From Marmoricola sp. URHB0036 (GTDB lineage Bacteria > Actinomycetota > Actinomycetes > Propionibacteriales > Nocardioidaceae), in NCBI RefSeq assembly GCF_000426045.1, contig NZ_KE384490.1, forward strand, positions 601,046 to 665,045: 64,000 nucleotides of DNA, read 5' to 3'. A model generated the notes under the pieces. The model ran no database searches, was not told the DNA's origin, and saw only the letters and a program-made list of their open reading frames with translations. Shown here one piece after another: positions 17,505 to 26,064 of this stretch (its first letter is position 1; each line of letters opens with the position of its first letter). The translations under genes were made by a program, and so were the position numbers.

Positions 17505-18991
17505 TACTCGGTCCAGTCGCGGGAGCGCTCGACGCCCTTGCGCCAGAGTGCGTACGCCGCGTCGGTGCGCTCCTGGACATCGTCGGACTCGTCCGGGGTG
17601 AACTCCCGGTCGAGCTGCCAGGTCTCGCGGAGGTCCTCGGTCGAGTCCCAGACGCCGGTGCCGAGGCCGGCCATGAACGCTGCCCCGAGCGCGGTCGTCT
17701 CGACGATCTTCGGCCGCTGGACGGGTACGCCGAGCAGGTCGGCCTGGAGCTGGCAGAGCAGGTCGTTCGCCGCTGCACCGCCGTCGACCATCAGGGACGT
17801 CAGCTGCGTGGGCATCGTGTCGGTGACGTCGCGGACCTCGAAGGTGATCGCCTCGAGGGTGGCGCGGACGAGGTGGGCGCGCGTCGTACCCCGGGTGATG
17901 CCGAGGATGGTCCCGCGCGCGTGCGGGTCCCAGTGGGGTGCACCCAGGCCGGTCAGTGCCGGCACGAAGACGACGCCGTCGGAGGAGTGCACCGTCGCCG
18001 CGATCGCGGCCGTCTCGGCCGCCGAACCGACGATCTGCAACCCGTCGCGCAGCCACTGCACCGCGGCCCCGGTCACGAAGATCGCACCCTCGAGGGCATA
18101 GGTCAGGTCACCGTCGGGCGCCTTCCACGCAGCGGTCGAGAGCAGGCCGGCGTCGGAGCGGACGACCTCGGTGCCGGTGTTGGTGAGGATGAACGAGCCG
18201 GTGCCGAAGGTGCACTTGGAGTCGCCCACGTCGAAGCAGGTCTGCCCGAACAGCGCCGACTGCTGGTCGCCGGCGATGCCGGCCACCGGGAGCTCGAGGT
18301 CCAGGAAGCTCTTCGGGTCGGTGGTCGCGAGCTCGCCCCAGTTGGGCACGATCTCCGGCAGCGCGTCCATCGGGACGCCGAACAGGTCGCACAGCTCCTG
18401 CGACCAGCCGCCCGACTCCAGGTCGAACAGCAAGGTGCGGCAGGCGTTGGAGACGTCGGTGATGTGCCAGGTGCCGCGCGTCATCCGGGCGACCAGGTAG
18501 GAGTCGACGGTGCCGATGGCGTAGCGCCCCTCGCCGACCAGCGCCCACGTGTTCGGCTCGTTCTCGGCCAGCCAGACCAGCTTGGTGCCGGAGAAGTAGG
18601 GATCGAGCCGCAAGCCGGTCAGCTCGGTGACCCGGTCCTCGTGTCCTTCGTCGCGCAGGCGCCGGCAGATGTCCGCCGTACGCCGGTCCTGCCACACGAT
18701 CGCGCGCCGGGGAGAACCCAGCGTCTCGCGGTCCCAGAGCAGCACCGTCTCGCGCTGGTTGGTGATGCCGATGCCCTTGAGGTCCTCCTTCGACCCGTCC
18801 CAGTCCGTGAGGCAGTCGCGCACCGCCTCCAGCGTCGCCTGCCAGATCTCCTCGGGGGCGTGCTCGACCCAGCCGGGCTTGGGGAAGTGCTGGCGGAACT
18901 CCTGGTAGCCCCGGGCCGCGATGGTGCCCGCCGGCGTCACGACCAGCGCGGTCACGCCTGTCGTCCCTGCGTCGATCGCGAGGATGCTCAT
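17504..18991 (-). CDS. glpK: Glycerol kinase
   Basis: 495 aa. FGGY kinase with N-terminal phosphate loop (AIDAGTTGVTALVV), glycerol-binding region (GITNQRETVLLWDRETLGSP, IVWQDRRTADIC) and C-terminal ATP-binding domain (LMVDGGAAANDLLCQLQADL). It phosphorylates glycerol to sn-glycerol 3-phosphate using ATP. Length is typical. ATG 18991 has TAGGCT 8 nt upstream, so a leaderless start is plausible. No glpF or glpD is adjacent, so it stands alone here. Other FGGY sugar kinases are less likely given the WQDRRT motif. Confidence 0.93.
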   Translation of the reverse strand: MSILAIDAGTTGVTALVVTPAGTIAARGYQEFRQHFPKPGWVEHAPEEIWQATLEAVRDCLTDWDGSKEDLKGIGITNQRETVLLWDRETLGSPRRAIVWQDRRTADICRRLRDEGHEDRVTELTGLRLDPYFSGTKLVWLAENEPNTWALVGEGRYAIGTVDSYLVARMTRGTWHITDVSNACRTLLFDLESGGWSQELCDLFGVPMDALPEIVPNWGELATTDPKSFLDLELPVAGIAGDQQSALFGQTCFDVGDSKCTFGTGSFILTNTGTEVVRSDAGLLSTAAWKAPDGDLTYALEGAIFVTGAAVQWLRDGLQIVGSAAETAAIAATVHSSDGVVFVPALTGLGAPHWDPHARGTILGITRGTTRAHLVRATLEAITFEVRDVTDTMPTQLTSLMVDGGAAANDLLCQLQADLLGVPVQRPKIVETTALGAAFMAGLGTGVWDSTEDLRETWQLDREFTPDESDDVQERTDAAYALWRKGVERSRDWTE

Positions 18992-19168
18992 GCCTCGCGA
19001 GCCTAGGGCCTCTCACCCCGACGATGTCCTGCTGCGCGCCGCCCCACGGGCACCTCGCCGCCGGGGAGGCAGGCCCTGGAGCAGCGCCGGGGTGGACGGG
19101 CTCGCGCGGTTCACGGTTTCATGTGATCGTTCAAATCGGAACCACCACCACACTCACCAGGAGCATGC

Positions 19169-20197
19169 ATGCGCGTCGGAGTCCTCACCGGAGGTGGCGA
19201 CTGCCCCGGCCTGAACGCCGTCATCCGGGCCGTCGTCCGCAAGGGCGTCAAGGAGTACGGCTTCGAGTTCGTCGGCTTCCGCGACGGCTGGAAGGGACCG
19301 CTCGAGGGGACGACCAGCGAGCTCGGCATTCCCCAGGTGCGCGGCATCCTGCCGCGGGGCGGCACCATCCTCGGCTCCTCGCGCACCAACCCGTTCAAGG
19401 TCGAGGGCGGGGTCGAGCAGATCAAGAAGAACCTCGCCGACCTCGGGGTGGACGCGCTGGTGGCGATCGGCGGCGAGGACACGCTCGGCGTCGCGACCAA
19501 GCTGCACGACCTCGGCGTCAACGTCGTCGGTGTGCCCAAGACCATCGACAACGACCTCAACGCCACCGACTTCACCTTCGGCTTCGACACCGCCGTCAAC
19601 ATCGCGATGGAGGCGATCGACCGGCTGCACACCACCGCCGAGTCGCACCACCGCGTGCTGGTCGTCGAGGTGATGGGCCGTCACGCCGGCTGGATCGCCC
19701 TGCACGCTGGTCTCGCCGGTGGGGCGAACGTCGTACTCATCCCCGAGAAGCCGTTCGACATCGAGGCCGTCTGCGCGCTCGTCGAGCAGCGCTTCGAGAG
19801 CCACTACGCACCGATCCTGGTCGTCTCCGAGGGCGCGGTCCCGGTCGAGGGCGGCGACATGACGCTGGTGTCCGGTGAGCAGGACGCGTTCGGCCACGTG
19901 CGCCTCGGCGGCATCGGCGACCGGCTGGCGAGCGAGATCGAGCAGCGCACCGGCAAGGAGGCGCGGGCCGTCGTACTCGGTCACGTGCAGCGCGGCGGCA
20001 CCCCCACCGCCTTCGACCGGTGGCTGGCCACCCGCTTCGGTCTGCACGCGATCGACGCCGTGCACGACGGCGACTTCGGCACCATGATGGCGCTGCGCGG
20101 CACCCACATCGCCCGGGTCCCGCTGATCGAGGGCACCGGCGAGCTCAAGCTGGTCGACCCCGAGGAGTACGCCGAGGCCGAGGTCTTCTTCGGCTGA
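19169..20197 (+). CDS. pfkA: Phosphofructokinase with PPi-type residues (D104/K124)
   Basis: 342 aa, family A phosphofructokinase: GGGDCPGLNAVIRA near the N-terminus, PKTIDNDLNATD with the catalytic aspartate, and MGRHAGWIALHAG. Key residues by E. coli numbering are G101-G102-E103-D104 and K124. ATP-dependent enzymes usually have glycine at both 104 and 124. D104 with K124 is the signature of PPi-dependent enzymes such as that of Amycolatopsis methanolica. The enzyme phosphorylates fructose 6-phosphate, probably reversibly with pyrophosphate. Start is ATG 19169 with CAGGAG 7 nt upstream. Confidence 0.92.
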   Translation: MRVGVLTGGGDCPGLNAVIRAVVRKGVKEYGFEFVGFRDGWKGPLEGTTSELGIPQVRGILPRGGTILGSSRTNPFKVEGGVEQIKKNLADLGVDALVAIGGEDTLGVATKLHDLGVNVVGVPKTIDNDLNATDFTFGFDTAVNIAMEAIDRLHTTAESHHRVLVVEVMGRHAGWIALHAGLAGGANVVLIPEKPFDIEAVCALVEQRFESHYAPILVVSEGAVPVEGGDMTLVSGEQDAFGHVRLGGIGDRLASEIEQRTGKEARAVVLGHVQRGGTPTAFDRWLATRFGLHAIDAVHDGDFGTMMALRGTHIARVPLIEGTGELKLVDPEEYAEAEVFFG

Positions 20198-20248
20198 GGC
20201 ATGGTTGCGCGCGTCATCCAAGATGGCTGACTGTGCCGGTTTGCGCCA

Positions 20249-20264
20249 CGATGTGCGGACATCG
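20249..20264. other. Small hairpin before the APC permease start
   Basis: CGATGT (20249-20254) pairs with ACATCG (20259-20264) around a GCGG loop, directly before the GGGAGG ribosome-binding site of the permease gene. It could be an operator or a translation-modulating hairpin. It is short enough to be chance. Confidence 0.25.
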
Positions 20265-20281
20265 CACCCCGGGAGGCAGAC

Positions 20282-21733
20282 ATGTCGGCGACGGTAGACG
20301 AGCGAGACGTGAACGGGCCGGAGCCCGACCTGAAGCGAGTGATGGGCCCGGGGCTGCTGCTCCTGTTCATCGTCGGCGACATCCTCGGGGCCGGTGTGTA
20401 CGCCGTCACGGGCCGGATCGCCGGGCAGGTCGGCGGCGTCGCCTGGCTGCCGTTCCTGGTCGCGTTCATCGTGGCCACGCTGACCGCCTTCTCCTACCTG
20501 GAGCTGGTCTGCAAGTACCCCCGGGCGGCCGGTGCCGCGCTCTACACGCACAAGGCCTTCGGGGTGCACTTCATCACCTTCCTGGTCGCCTTCACGGTCG
20601 TGTGCTCGGGCATCACGAGTGCCTCGACCTCATCGGGACTGCTGGCCAGCAACCTGTTGGTCGGGCTCAACGAGGGCATCGACGCGGTCCCGACCGGTGA
20701 GGGCGCGACGCTCGTCGTGGCGCTCGCGTTCATGGTGCTGCTCGCGCTGATCAACCTGCGCGGCGTCGGGGAGAGCGTGAAGTTCAACGTCCTGCTCACC
20801 CTCGTCGAGATGGCGGCCCTGGCGATCGTGATCGTCATCGGCTTCGTGGCGATCGGCGGCGGCGACGCCGACCTCGACCGGATCACGGTCTTCGAGAACC
20901 CCGAGGAGAAGGGGCTGTTCGCGGCGGTCACCATCGCGACCGCGATCGCGTTCTTCTCGATGGTCGGCTTCGAGGACTCCGTCAACATGGTCGAGGAGAC
21001 CAAGGAGCCGGAGCGGATCTTCCCGCGGATGATGTTCACCGGGCTGGGGATCGCGGTGATCATCTACATGCTGGTGGCGGTCTCGGTGGTGGCGGTCATC
21101 CCGGCCGGCGACATCGCGACCCCGAAGAACCCCGAGGCGGGCATCCTGCTCGACGTCGTACGGGCCGGTGCCCCGGACATCCCGATCGACAAGGTCTTCC
21201 CGTTCATGACGGTCTTCGCCGTCGCCAACACCGCGCTGATCAACATGCTGATGGCCAGCCGGCTGATCTACGGGATGGCCAACCAGGGCGTGCTGCCGAG
21301 CGCCCTCGGCAAGGTGCTGCCGTCCCGCCGCTCGCCGTGGGCTGCCATCGTGTTCACCACCGTGCTCGCCCTGGGACTCATCGTGGTGGTCCGCCTCCAG
21401 GCCGAGAACTCGGTCGTGGCCGCGCTGTCGGGTACGACGGCCCTGCTGCTGCTCGCGGTCTTCTCGGTGGTCAACGTCGCCGTGCTCGTCCTGCGACGCG
21501 AACCCGGCCGCCCCGGCGGTTTCAAGGCGCCCACCGTGGTGCCGGTGCTCGGAGCCATCGCCTGCCTCTACCTGCTCGGCCCGTGGGCGCGACTGGAGGC
21601 CGACATGATCCAGTACAAGATCGCGGCCGGCATGCTCGCTCTCGGCGTCGCGCTGTGGGTGGTGACCTACTTCGTCAACCGGGCGACTGGCACCACCAGC
21701 ACCTTCGACGACGTCGACCACTTGGCCGGCTAG
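20282..21733 (+). CDS. APC-family amino acid permease
   Basis: 483 aa with about twelve membrane helices. The first helix holds GDILGAGVYAVTGRIAG, the glycine-rich substrate/ion site of APC carriers, and GFEDSVNMVEE lies in helix 6. It imports or exchanges amino acids or amines; specificity cannot be read. GGGAGG lies just upstream of ATG 20282. It is not obviously linked in function to pfkA upstream or the DAHP synthase downstream. Confidence 0.88.
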   Translation: MSATVDERDVNGPEPDLKRVMGPGLLLLFIVGDILGAGVYAVTGRIAGQVGGVAWLPFLVAFIVATLTAFSYLELVCKYPRAAGAALYTHKAFGVHFITFLVAFTVVCSGITSASTSSGLLASNLLVGLNEGIDAVPTGEGATLVVALAFMVLLALINLRGVGESVKFNVLLTLVEMAALAIVIVIGFVAIGGGDADLDRITVFENPEEKGLFAAVTIATAIAFFSMVGFEDSVNMVEETKEPERIFPRMMFTGLGIAVIIYMLVAVSVVAVIPAGDIATPKNPEAGILLDVVRAGAPDIPIDKVFPFMTVFAVANTALINMLMASRLIYGMANQGVLPSALGKVLPSRRSPWAAIVFTTVLALGLIVVVRLQAENSVVAALSGTTALLLLAVFSVVNVAVLVLRREPGRPGGFKAPTVVPVLGAIACLYLLGPWARLEADMIQYKIAAGMLALGVALWVVTYFVNRATGTTSTFDDVDHLAG

Positions 21734-21821
21734 GAGTCCGGGGCACCCGCCTGCTCGCGTCCGGGGATCCACCCCCTGTCCTCGATTCGGGGACGCTCGG
21801 GCCCGGCCGTACCCTTGTCGG

Positions 21822-23162
21822 GTGTCCGCATCCGTTCCTGACCTGGCATCGCTGCACGCGATGGCGCCGGCCCAGCAGCCGGCGTACCCCGACGTGGCCG
21901 CGGTCGACGCCGCCGTCGCTCGTCTTCGCCAGATGCCACCACTGGTCTTCGCCGGCGAGTGCGACGCGCTGAAGCAGAAGCTCGGCGCCGTCGCCAAGGG
22001 GGAGTCCTTCCTCCTCCAGGGCGGCGACTGTGCCGAGACCTTCGCCGGCGTGACGGCGGACAACACCCGCAACAAGCTGCGGGTGCTGCTGCAGATGGCC
22101 GTCGTGCTGACCTACGCCGCGTCCGTGCCCGTCGTGAAGCTGGGCCGGCTCGCCGGCCAGTACGCCAAGCCGCGCTCCTCGGACTTCGAGACCCGCAACG
22201 GCGTCACCCTGCCGGCCTACCGCGGTGACGCGGTCAACGGCTTCGACTTCGACGAGGCCTCGCGCATCCCCGACCCCCAACGGCTCGTGGAGGTCTACCA
22301 CGCGTCGGCCGCGACGCTGAACCTCGTGCGTGCCTTCGTCACCGGTGGCTACGCCGACCTGCGCCAGGTGCACACCTGGAACACCGACTTCGTGCTCGGT
22401 TCGGAGGTGGGGCGTCGTTACGAGAAGGTGGCGGCCGAGATCGACCGCGCGCTGACATTCATGCAGGCGATCGGCGCCGACCCCGACGAGTTCCACCGGG
22501 TCGACTTCCACTCCAGCCACGAGGCGCTGATCCTCGAGTACGAGCACGCGATGACCCGCACCGACAGCCGCACCCAGCTGCCGTACGACGTCTCCAGCCA
22601 CTTCGTCTGGATCGGCGAGCGCACCCGCCAGCTCGACGGTGCCCACGTCGAGCTGCTCAGCCACATCCAGAACCCGATCGGCGTCAAGCTCGGCCCGACC
22701 ACCAGCGCCGACGACGCGATCGCACTGGCGGGCAAGCTGAACCCGACCAACGAGCCCGGGCGGCTGACCTTCATCACGCGCATGGGTGCCGGCAAGATCC
22801 GCGAGGCGCTGCCGACCCTGCTCGAGAAGGTCGACGCCGCCGGGGTCGAGGTCGCCTGGGTCTGCGACCCGATGCACGGCAACACCTTCGAGGCGTCCTC
22901 GGGATACAAGACCCGCCGCTTCGACGACGTGATCGAGGAGGTCCAGGGCTTCTTCGACGTGCACCGCTCGGTCGGAACGTGGCCCGGCGGCCTGCACGTC
23001 GAGCTGACCGGCGACGACGTCACCGAGTGCGTGGGCGGTGGCGAGGAGCTCAACGAAGCCGACCTGGCCGACCGCTACGAGTCGGTCTGCGACCCGCGGC
23101 TCAACCGGGTGCAGTCGCTCGAGCTGTCGTTCCTCGTCGCGGAGATGCTGCGTCACGCATGA
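21822..23162 (+). CDS. aroG: Class II 3-deoxy-7-phosphoheptulonate synthase
   Basis: 446 aa, plant/mycobacterial type II DAHP synthase: LLQGGDCAETFAGV supplies the metal-binding cysteine, followed by VKLGRLAGQYAKPRS, FITRMGAGKIREALP, VCDPMHGNTFE and LHVELTGDDVTEC. It condenses phosphoenolpyruvate with erythrose 4-phosphate, the first shikimate step. GTG 21822 has TACCCT 6 nt upstream, so a leaderless transcript is likely. A second, unrelated class I-beta DAHP synthase lies at 32349, so the organism has two entry enzymes. In M. tuberculosis the aroG homologue lies close to pknL, as here within 15 kb. Confidence 0.95.
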   Translation: MSASVPDLASLHAMAPAQQPAYPDVAAVDAAVARLRQMPPLVFAGECDALKQKLGAVAKGESFLLQGGDCAETFAGVTADNTRNKLRVLLQMAVVLTYAASVPVVKLGRLAGQYAKPRSSDFETRNGVTLPAYRGDAVNGFDFDEASRIPDPQRLVEVYHASAATLNLVRAFVTGGYADLRQVHTWNTDFVLGSEVGRRYEKVAAEIDRALTFMQAIGADPDEFHRVDFHSSHEALILEYEHAMTRTDSRTQLPYDVSSHFVWIGERTRQLDGAHVELLSHIQNPIGVKLGPTTSADDAIALAGKLNPTNEPGRLTFITRMGAGKIREALPTLLEKVDAAGVEVAWVCDPMHGNTFEASSGYKTRRFDDVIEEVQGFFDVHRSVGTWPGGLHVELTGDDVTECVGGGEELNEADLADRYESVCDPRLNRVQSLELSFLVAEMLRHA

Positions 23163-23172
23163 CCCTCACCCG

Positions 23173-23559
23173 ATGACCCGTTCCTACGAGCTCGCCGGCG
23201 AGCACCTCGAGTTCTGGCGCGAGAAGCACCACTGCACGGTGACCTCGCTGAAGTCCGACGGGTCGCCGCACGTCGTACCCATGGGCATCGTGGTGGACCC
23301 CGGCGCCGGGCTGGCCTTCGGCATCACCTCTGGCCGCTCGCAGAAGGTCGCCAACCTCCGTCGCGATCCGCGGGTGGCGGTGTGCCAGGTCGACCGTGGC
23401 CGCTGGTCGACGGTCGAGGGGACGGCCGAGGTGCTCGAAGACCCGGAGTCGGTGGCCGACGCCGTACGCCGCTACGCGGAGCGCTACCGCCAGCCGCGGG
23501 AGAACCTCGAGCGCGTCGCCGTACGCATCACGATCACGCGCGTCATCGGCAACGTCTGA
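23173..23559 (+). CDS. PPOX-class (F420/flavin) split-barrel enzyme
   Basis: 128 aa from ATG 23173. A compact split-barrel: CTVTSLKSDGSPHVVPMGIV, SQKVANLRRDPRVAVCQVD, then a C-terminal helix. This is the TIGR03618-like group of F420- or FMN-dependent oxidoreductases common in actinobacteria. It starts 10 nt after the DAHP synthase stop and is probably cotranscribed. The substrate is unknown. A hairpin at 23582-23599 follows. Confidence 0.8.
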   Translation: MTRSYELAGEHLEFWREKHHCTVTSLKSDGSPHVVPMGIVVDPGAGLAFGITSGRSQKVANLRRDPRVAVCQVDRGRWSTVEGTAEVLEDPESVADAVRRYAERYRQPRENLERVAVRITITRVIGNV

Positions 23560-23581
23560 GCGCACTCCCTCTCGTCCTCCT

Positions 23582-23599
23582 CTCGTCCTAGCGGACGAG
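23582..23599 (+). terminator. Hairpin after the aroG-PPOX unit
   Basis: CTCGTCC (23582-23588) and GGACGAG (23593-23599) form a perfect 7-bp stem with a TAGC loop, 22 bp after the stop of the PPOX gene. There is no U-tract. It is a likely terminator. Confidence 0.5.
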
Positions 23600-23701
23600 G
23601 CGCCGGGCCCGAAAGTCAGTCTCGAGGGGGATGTCCGCGCACCCTTACGTGGGGTCTGCTGTTACTGACACGACGAGGTGTCCGCGGCGAGGGAGGCCAC
23701 C

Positions 23702-24175
23702 ATGCGGTTCAACGGAGAACGACAGGTCCAGGCCGAGGTCGAGCACGTGTGGGCCGGCCTGCACGACCGCGAGGTGCTGCGCCGGGCCATCCCCGGCTGT
23801 GAGGAGCTGGTGCCGGTGGCGCCGGGACGGTACGCCGCGACGCTGGCCGCCCGGGTCGGACCGGTGGCCGACACCTACCGCGGGGACTTCTCGATCGACG
23901 ACGGGCAGTCCGGCTCGCGGCTGTGCGTCCGCATCGGCGGGTGCGGGCGCTTCGGCCGGCTCGAGGTCGACCTCGATGTCAGCCTGGTCCGGCACCGCAC
24001 CGGGTGCACCCTGCTGCGTTACGACGCCCACGCCGAGGTCGGTGGCATGGTCGCCCGGCTCGGGAACGCCACCTTGACCGTGGCAGGTGGACACCTGACC
24101 GGGTGCTTCTTCCGCGACCTCGACCGAGCACTGCGCCACGCGTCCCGGGCGGGACGCGTGGCGGCGCTCGTCTGA
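23702..24175 (+). CDS. CoxG-like SRPBCC protein
   Basis: 157 aa. The N-terminus MRFNGERQVQAEVEHVWAGL and the motif AIPGCEEL match the carbon-monoxide-dehydrogenase subunit G (CoxG) branch of the SRPBCC/START fold, which has a hydrophobic cavity. CoxG helps membrane anchoring of CO dehydrogenase, but no cox genes are near, so the true role is open. ATG 23702 is chosen because GGGAGG lies 5 nt upstream; GTG 23678 is an alternative. The last coding part holds a strong hairpin. Confidence 0.8.
   Translation: MRFNGERQVQAEVEHVWAGLHDREVLRRAIPGCEELVPVAPGRYAATLAARVGPVADTYRGDFSIDDGQSGSRLCVRIGGCGRFGRLEVDLDVSLVRHRTGCTLLRYDAHAEVGGMVARLGNATLTVAGGHLTGCFFRDLDRALRHASRAGRVAALV
24136..24161 (+). terminator. 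26-bp near-palindrome inside the 3' end of the CoxG-like gene
   Basis: Bases 24136-24147 are the exact reverse complement of 24150-24161, separated by GG. The stem ends 11 bp before the stop of the CoxG-like gene, and the convergent gene ends 7 bp beyond that stop. With so little intergenic space, the hairpin within the coding sequence may serve as the terminator. Confidence 0.45.
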
Positions 24176-24182
24176 GCTGTCG

Positions 24183-24986
24183 TCAGCGGCGGGCCCAGAC
24201 CTTGTTGGCTGCCTCGGTGTGTTGTGCCCGACCGAACGAGAGCGTGATCCCGACGTACTGGGCGCTCAGGTGCCCGTTGCGGGTGTTCAGCAGGCCCTGG
24301 TTGACGATGCAGATCGTGTCGCTGTTCTTCGGCGACAGGACCGTGAAGTAGGCCAGCCGGCGCTCCTTGGTGGTGAAGGTGAACGTGCGCCCCGGGTAGA
24401 CGTAGTGCTGGACGCTGGGGTTCTCCTTCTTGGGGTTGCCGGCCAGGAGCAGCATGCGCTTGGGGTTCGGGTTGGTGAACGAGACGCGGGCGCGCTGCTT
24501 GACCTGGTGGCTGTGCTTCTTCATGACCAGCTTCTGCTTGAGCACCGGCCGCATCGGCTGGACGCCCTGCACGTTCACGGTGACGGTCGCGGTGCGGTAG
24601 CGGTCGCCGTCTGTCACGCCGTAGGTGAACGACGACACGTAGTTGCTGCGGCTGCCGTCGGCGATGAACTCGATGGTGCCGTTGCGCTGCACGCAGATCT
24701 CGCCCCGGCGCGGCGAGGAGGCGTTCTCGAGGTACAGCTTGTCGGCGTCAGGGTCGGTGTCGTTGGCCAGGACCTTGATGGTGGTCAGGGTGCCCGCCAG
24801 GGCGTTGACCGTGTCGTCGCCCGGCACCGGCGCCTGGTTCGACGGGTCGGTGTTGGCGGGAGCCGACTGGCCCTCGCAGTAGCCGCCGGTGGCGGCGGTG
24901 GCGCTGCCCGGTGAGCCGACCAGACCCAGTCCCGCGACCAGGGTCACGGCCGTGGCGGCGGCGAACTTCGTGATGGCACTCGACAT
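24183..24986 (-). CDS. Secreted Ig-like/cadherin-like domain protein
   Basis: 267 aa. Sec signal peptide (FAAATAVTLVAGLGLVGSPG, cleavage after SATA). Residues about 55-120 resemble a Big_9/VCBS-type tandem Ig domain with the VLANDTDPDADKLYLENA signature. The rest is beta-rich and basic with two cysteines, one near the mature N-terminus and one near TICIVNQG. There is no catalytic motif or anchor, so it is probably released or wall-associated. GGAGGACGGAGC precedes ATG 24986. It converges on the CoxG-like gene with a 7-bp gap. Function unknown. Confidence 0.7.
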   Translation of the reverse strand: MSSAITKFAAATAVTLVAGLGLVGSPGSATAATGGYCEGQSAPANTDPSNQAPVPGDDTVNALAGTLTTIKVLANDTDPDADKLYLENASSPRRGEICVQRNGTIEFIADGSRSNYVSSFTYGVTDGDRYRTATVTVNVQGVQPMRPVLKQKLVMKKHSHQVKQRARVSFTNPNPKRMLLLAGNPKKENPSVQHYVYPGRTFTFTTKERRLAYFTVLSPKNSDTICIVNQGLLNTRNGHLSAQYVGITLSFGRAQHTEAANKVWARR

Positions 24987-25085
24987 GATGCTCCGTCCTC
25001 CGAGAATGAATGCGCGGCCCAGTGTGCCGGGTTCGGGGCGGATCGGGTGGCTTTTGGCAAGACTGGTGGGGCGTGTCCGGTCCCG

Positions 25086-25469
25086 TCAGCGGTAGACGTC
25101 CTCGGGCCACGGGAGTCGTCGAATGCCGCCCAGCCGCCGGTGGAAGCGGACCTGCGCGGCGAAGGAGTCCAGTGCGCGCCACAGCTCCTTGTGGGCCTGC
25201 CAGGGGAGCGGCTCGTCGCCGTTGTGCCAGGTGATGCCGAACCCGATCCACACCGGCGTCCAGTCGGCGGCGAGGTCCCACTCGCCGCGGTGCGCGGTGA
25301 CCAACCGGTTGCGGATCTGGAAGGCCAGCCGCGGGCCGTCCTCGCTGATCGGGGCCGTGCGGACCGGCCAGACCCGTAGGTCGAGCGGCATCAGGGCCAG
25401 CTCGAGGTCGGCAAGGGCGCGCGGATCGACCAGCACGGTCGCGACGTTCTCGTGGGGCACGCGTCTCAC
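25086..25469 (-). CDS. Hypothetical protein (127 aa)
   Basis: 127 aa from GTG 25469, with TAGCGT 7 nt upstream, the leaderless pattern seen at many genes here. The sequence is Trp-rich and mixed alpha/beta (EWDLAADWTPVWIGFGITWH, DGPRLAFQIRNRLV). No signal peptide, membrane helix or known motif is seen. It is flanked by two secreted-protein genes but shows no secretion signal itself. Function unknown. Confidence 0.6.
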   Translation of the reverse strand: MRRVPHENVATVLVDPRALADLELALMPLDLRVWPVRTAPISEDGPRLAFQIRNRLVTAHRGEWDLAADWTPVWIGFGITWHNGDEPLPWQAHKELWRALDSFAAQVRFHRRLGGIRRLPWPEDVYR

Positions 25470-25685
25470 TCGCGGAACGCTAACCCCGCGGTGGCCCTGC
25501 CGTCAGCACCCCGAATTCACGAATCGGCGGTGATGGGGCAGAAAAACCATGTCGGGTTTCAACCTATGAAGGGGGAAATTTCCGAAACGCGACTCCGAAA
25601 ATAGTCCGTAATGACTATCCCCGTCCACCTTGGGTCGGAGATACGAATTGCGCACCCCGCCCCACCAACCTCCTTGGGAGTCCAG

Positions 25686-25901
25686 ATGTCCCGGATTCGT
25701 GTCAAGGCCGCCGCCGTCGTTGCGACCGCCGCCCTCGCCGCCGTCGGCTTCGCCGTGCCGGCTGCCTCTGCCGCCAGCGCCAAGGCGCCCACCCAGAAGG
25801 CGATCCTCAACAAGGCCATCCTGAACAAGGCGATCCTGAACAAGGCGATCCTCAACAAGGCCATCCTCAACAAGGCGATCCTGAACAAGGCCATCCTCTA
25901 G
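25686..25901 (+). CDS. Small secreted AILNK-repeat protein
   Basis: 71 aa. Signal peptide (KAAAVVATAALAAVGFAVPA, cleavage after ASA), a short linker (KAPTQK), then six exact AILNK pentapeptides and a final AIL. The mature product is about 40 residues and is almost all repeat. The pattern A-x-L-x-x resembles pentapeptide-repeat beta-helices, but with Ile in place of Asp/Asn. GGGAG lies upstream of ATG 25686, after an unusually AT-rich 150 bp, and a hairpin follows the stop, so it is a complete transcription unit. Repeats use varied synonymous codons (GCG/GCC, CTC/CTG). I do not recognise the family. Confidence 0.78.
   Translation: MSRIRVKAAAVVATAALAAVGFAVPAASAASAKAPTQKAILNKAILNKAILNKAILNKAILNKAILNKAIL
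25800..25898 (+). repeat. 15-bp tandem repeats encoding AILNK
   Basis: Six full 15-bp units at 25800-25889 plus a 9-bp partial unit to 25898. Units differ only at third positions of the Ala and Leu codons, so the peptide is identical in each while the DNA is not. Confidence 0.92.
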
Positions 25902-25909
25902 CTCCGCGG

Positions 25910-25945
25910 GGTCGGGTGCCCGCGCAGCGTCCGCAGCACCCGACC
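25910..25945 (+). terminator. Hairpin after the AILNK-repeat gene
   Basis: GGTCGGGTGC (25910-25919) pairs perfectly with GCACCCGACC (25936-25945) across a 16-nt loop, starting 9 bp after the TAG stop. There is no U-tract. It is a likely terminator of the small secreted protein gene. Confidence 0.6.
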
Positions 25946-26064
25946 GGCTTCCCAACGGACGCGCTTGGCAAGGTGAGAGCCACTGCTCTCGGGAGTGGCA
26001 ATTGATCGCACTAGGTGACCCCCCGCGGGCGCTTCGTCGCCCTGGATGGACAGAGCAGAGCTAC

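Noticed and set aside
25559-25894. Minus-strand frame with RIALLRMALF-type repeats
   Set aside because: It is simply the complement of the AILNK repeat. The plus-strand gene has a signal peptide, ribosome-binding site and terminator; this one does not.
25800-25898. Possible CRISPR array
   Set aside because: Units are 15 bp, contiguous with no spacers, and in frame with a signal-peptide ORF.
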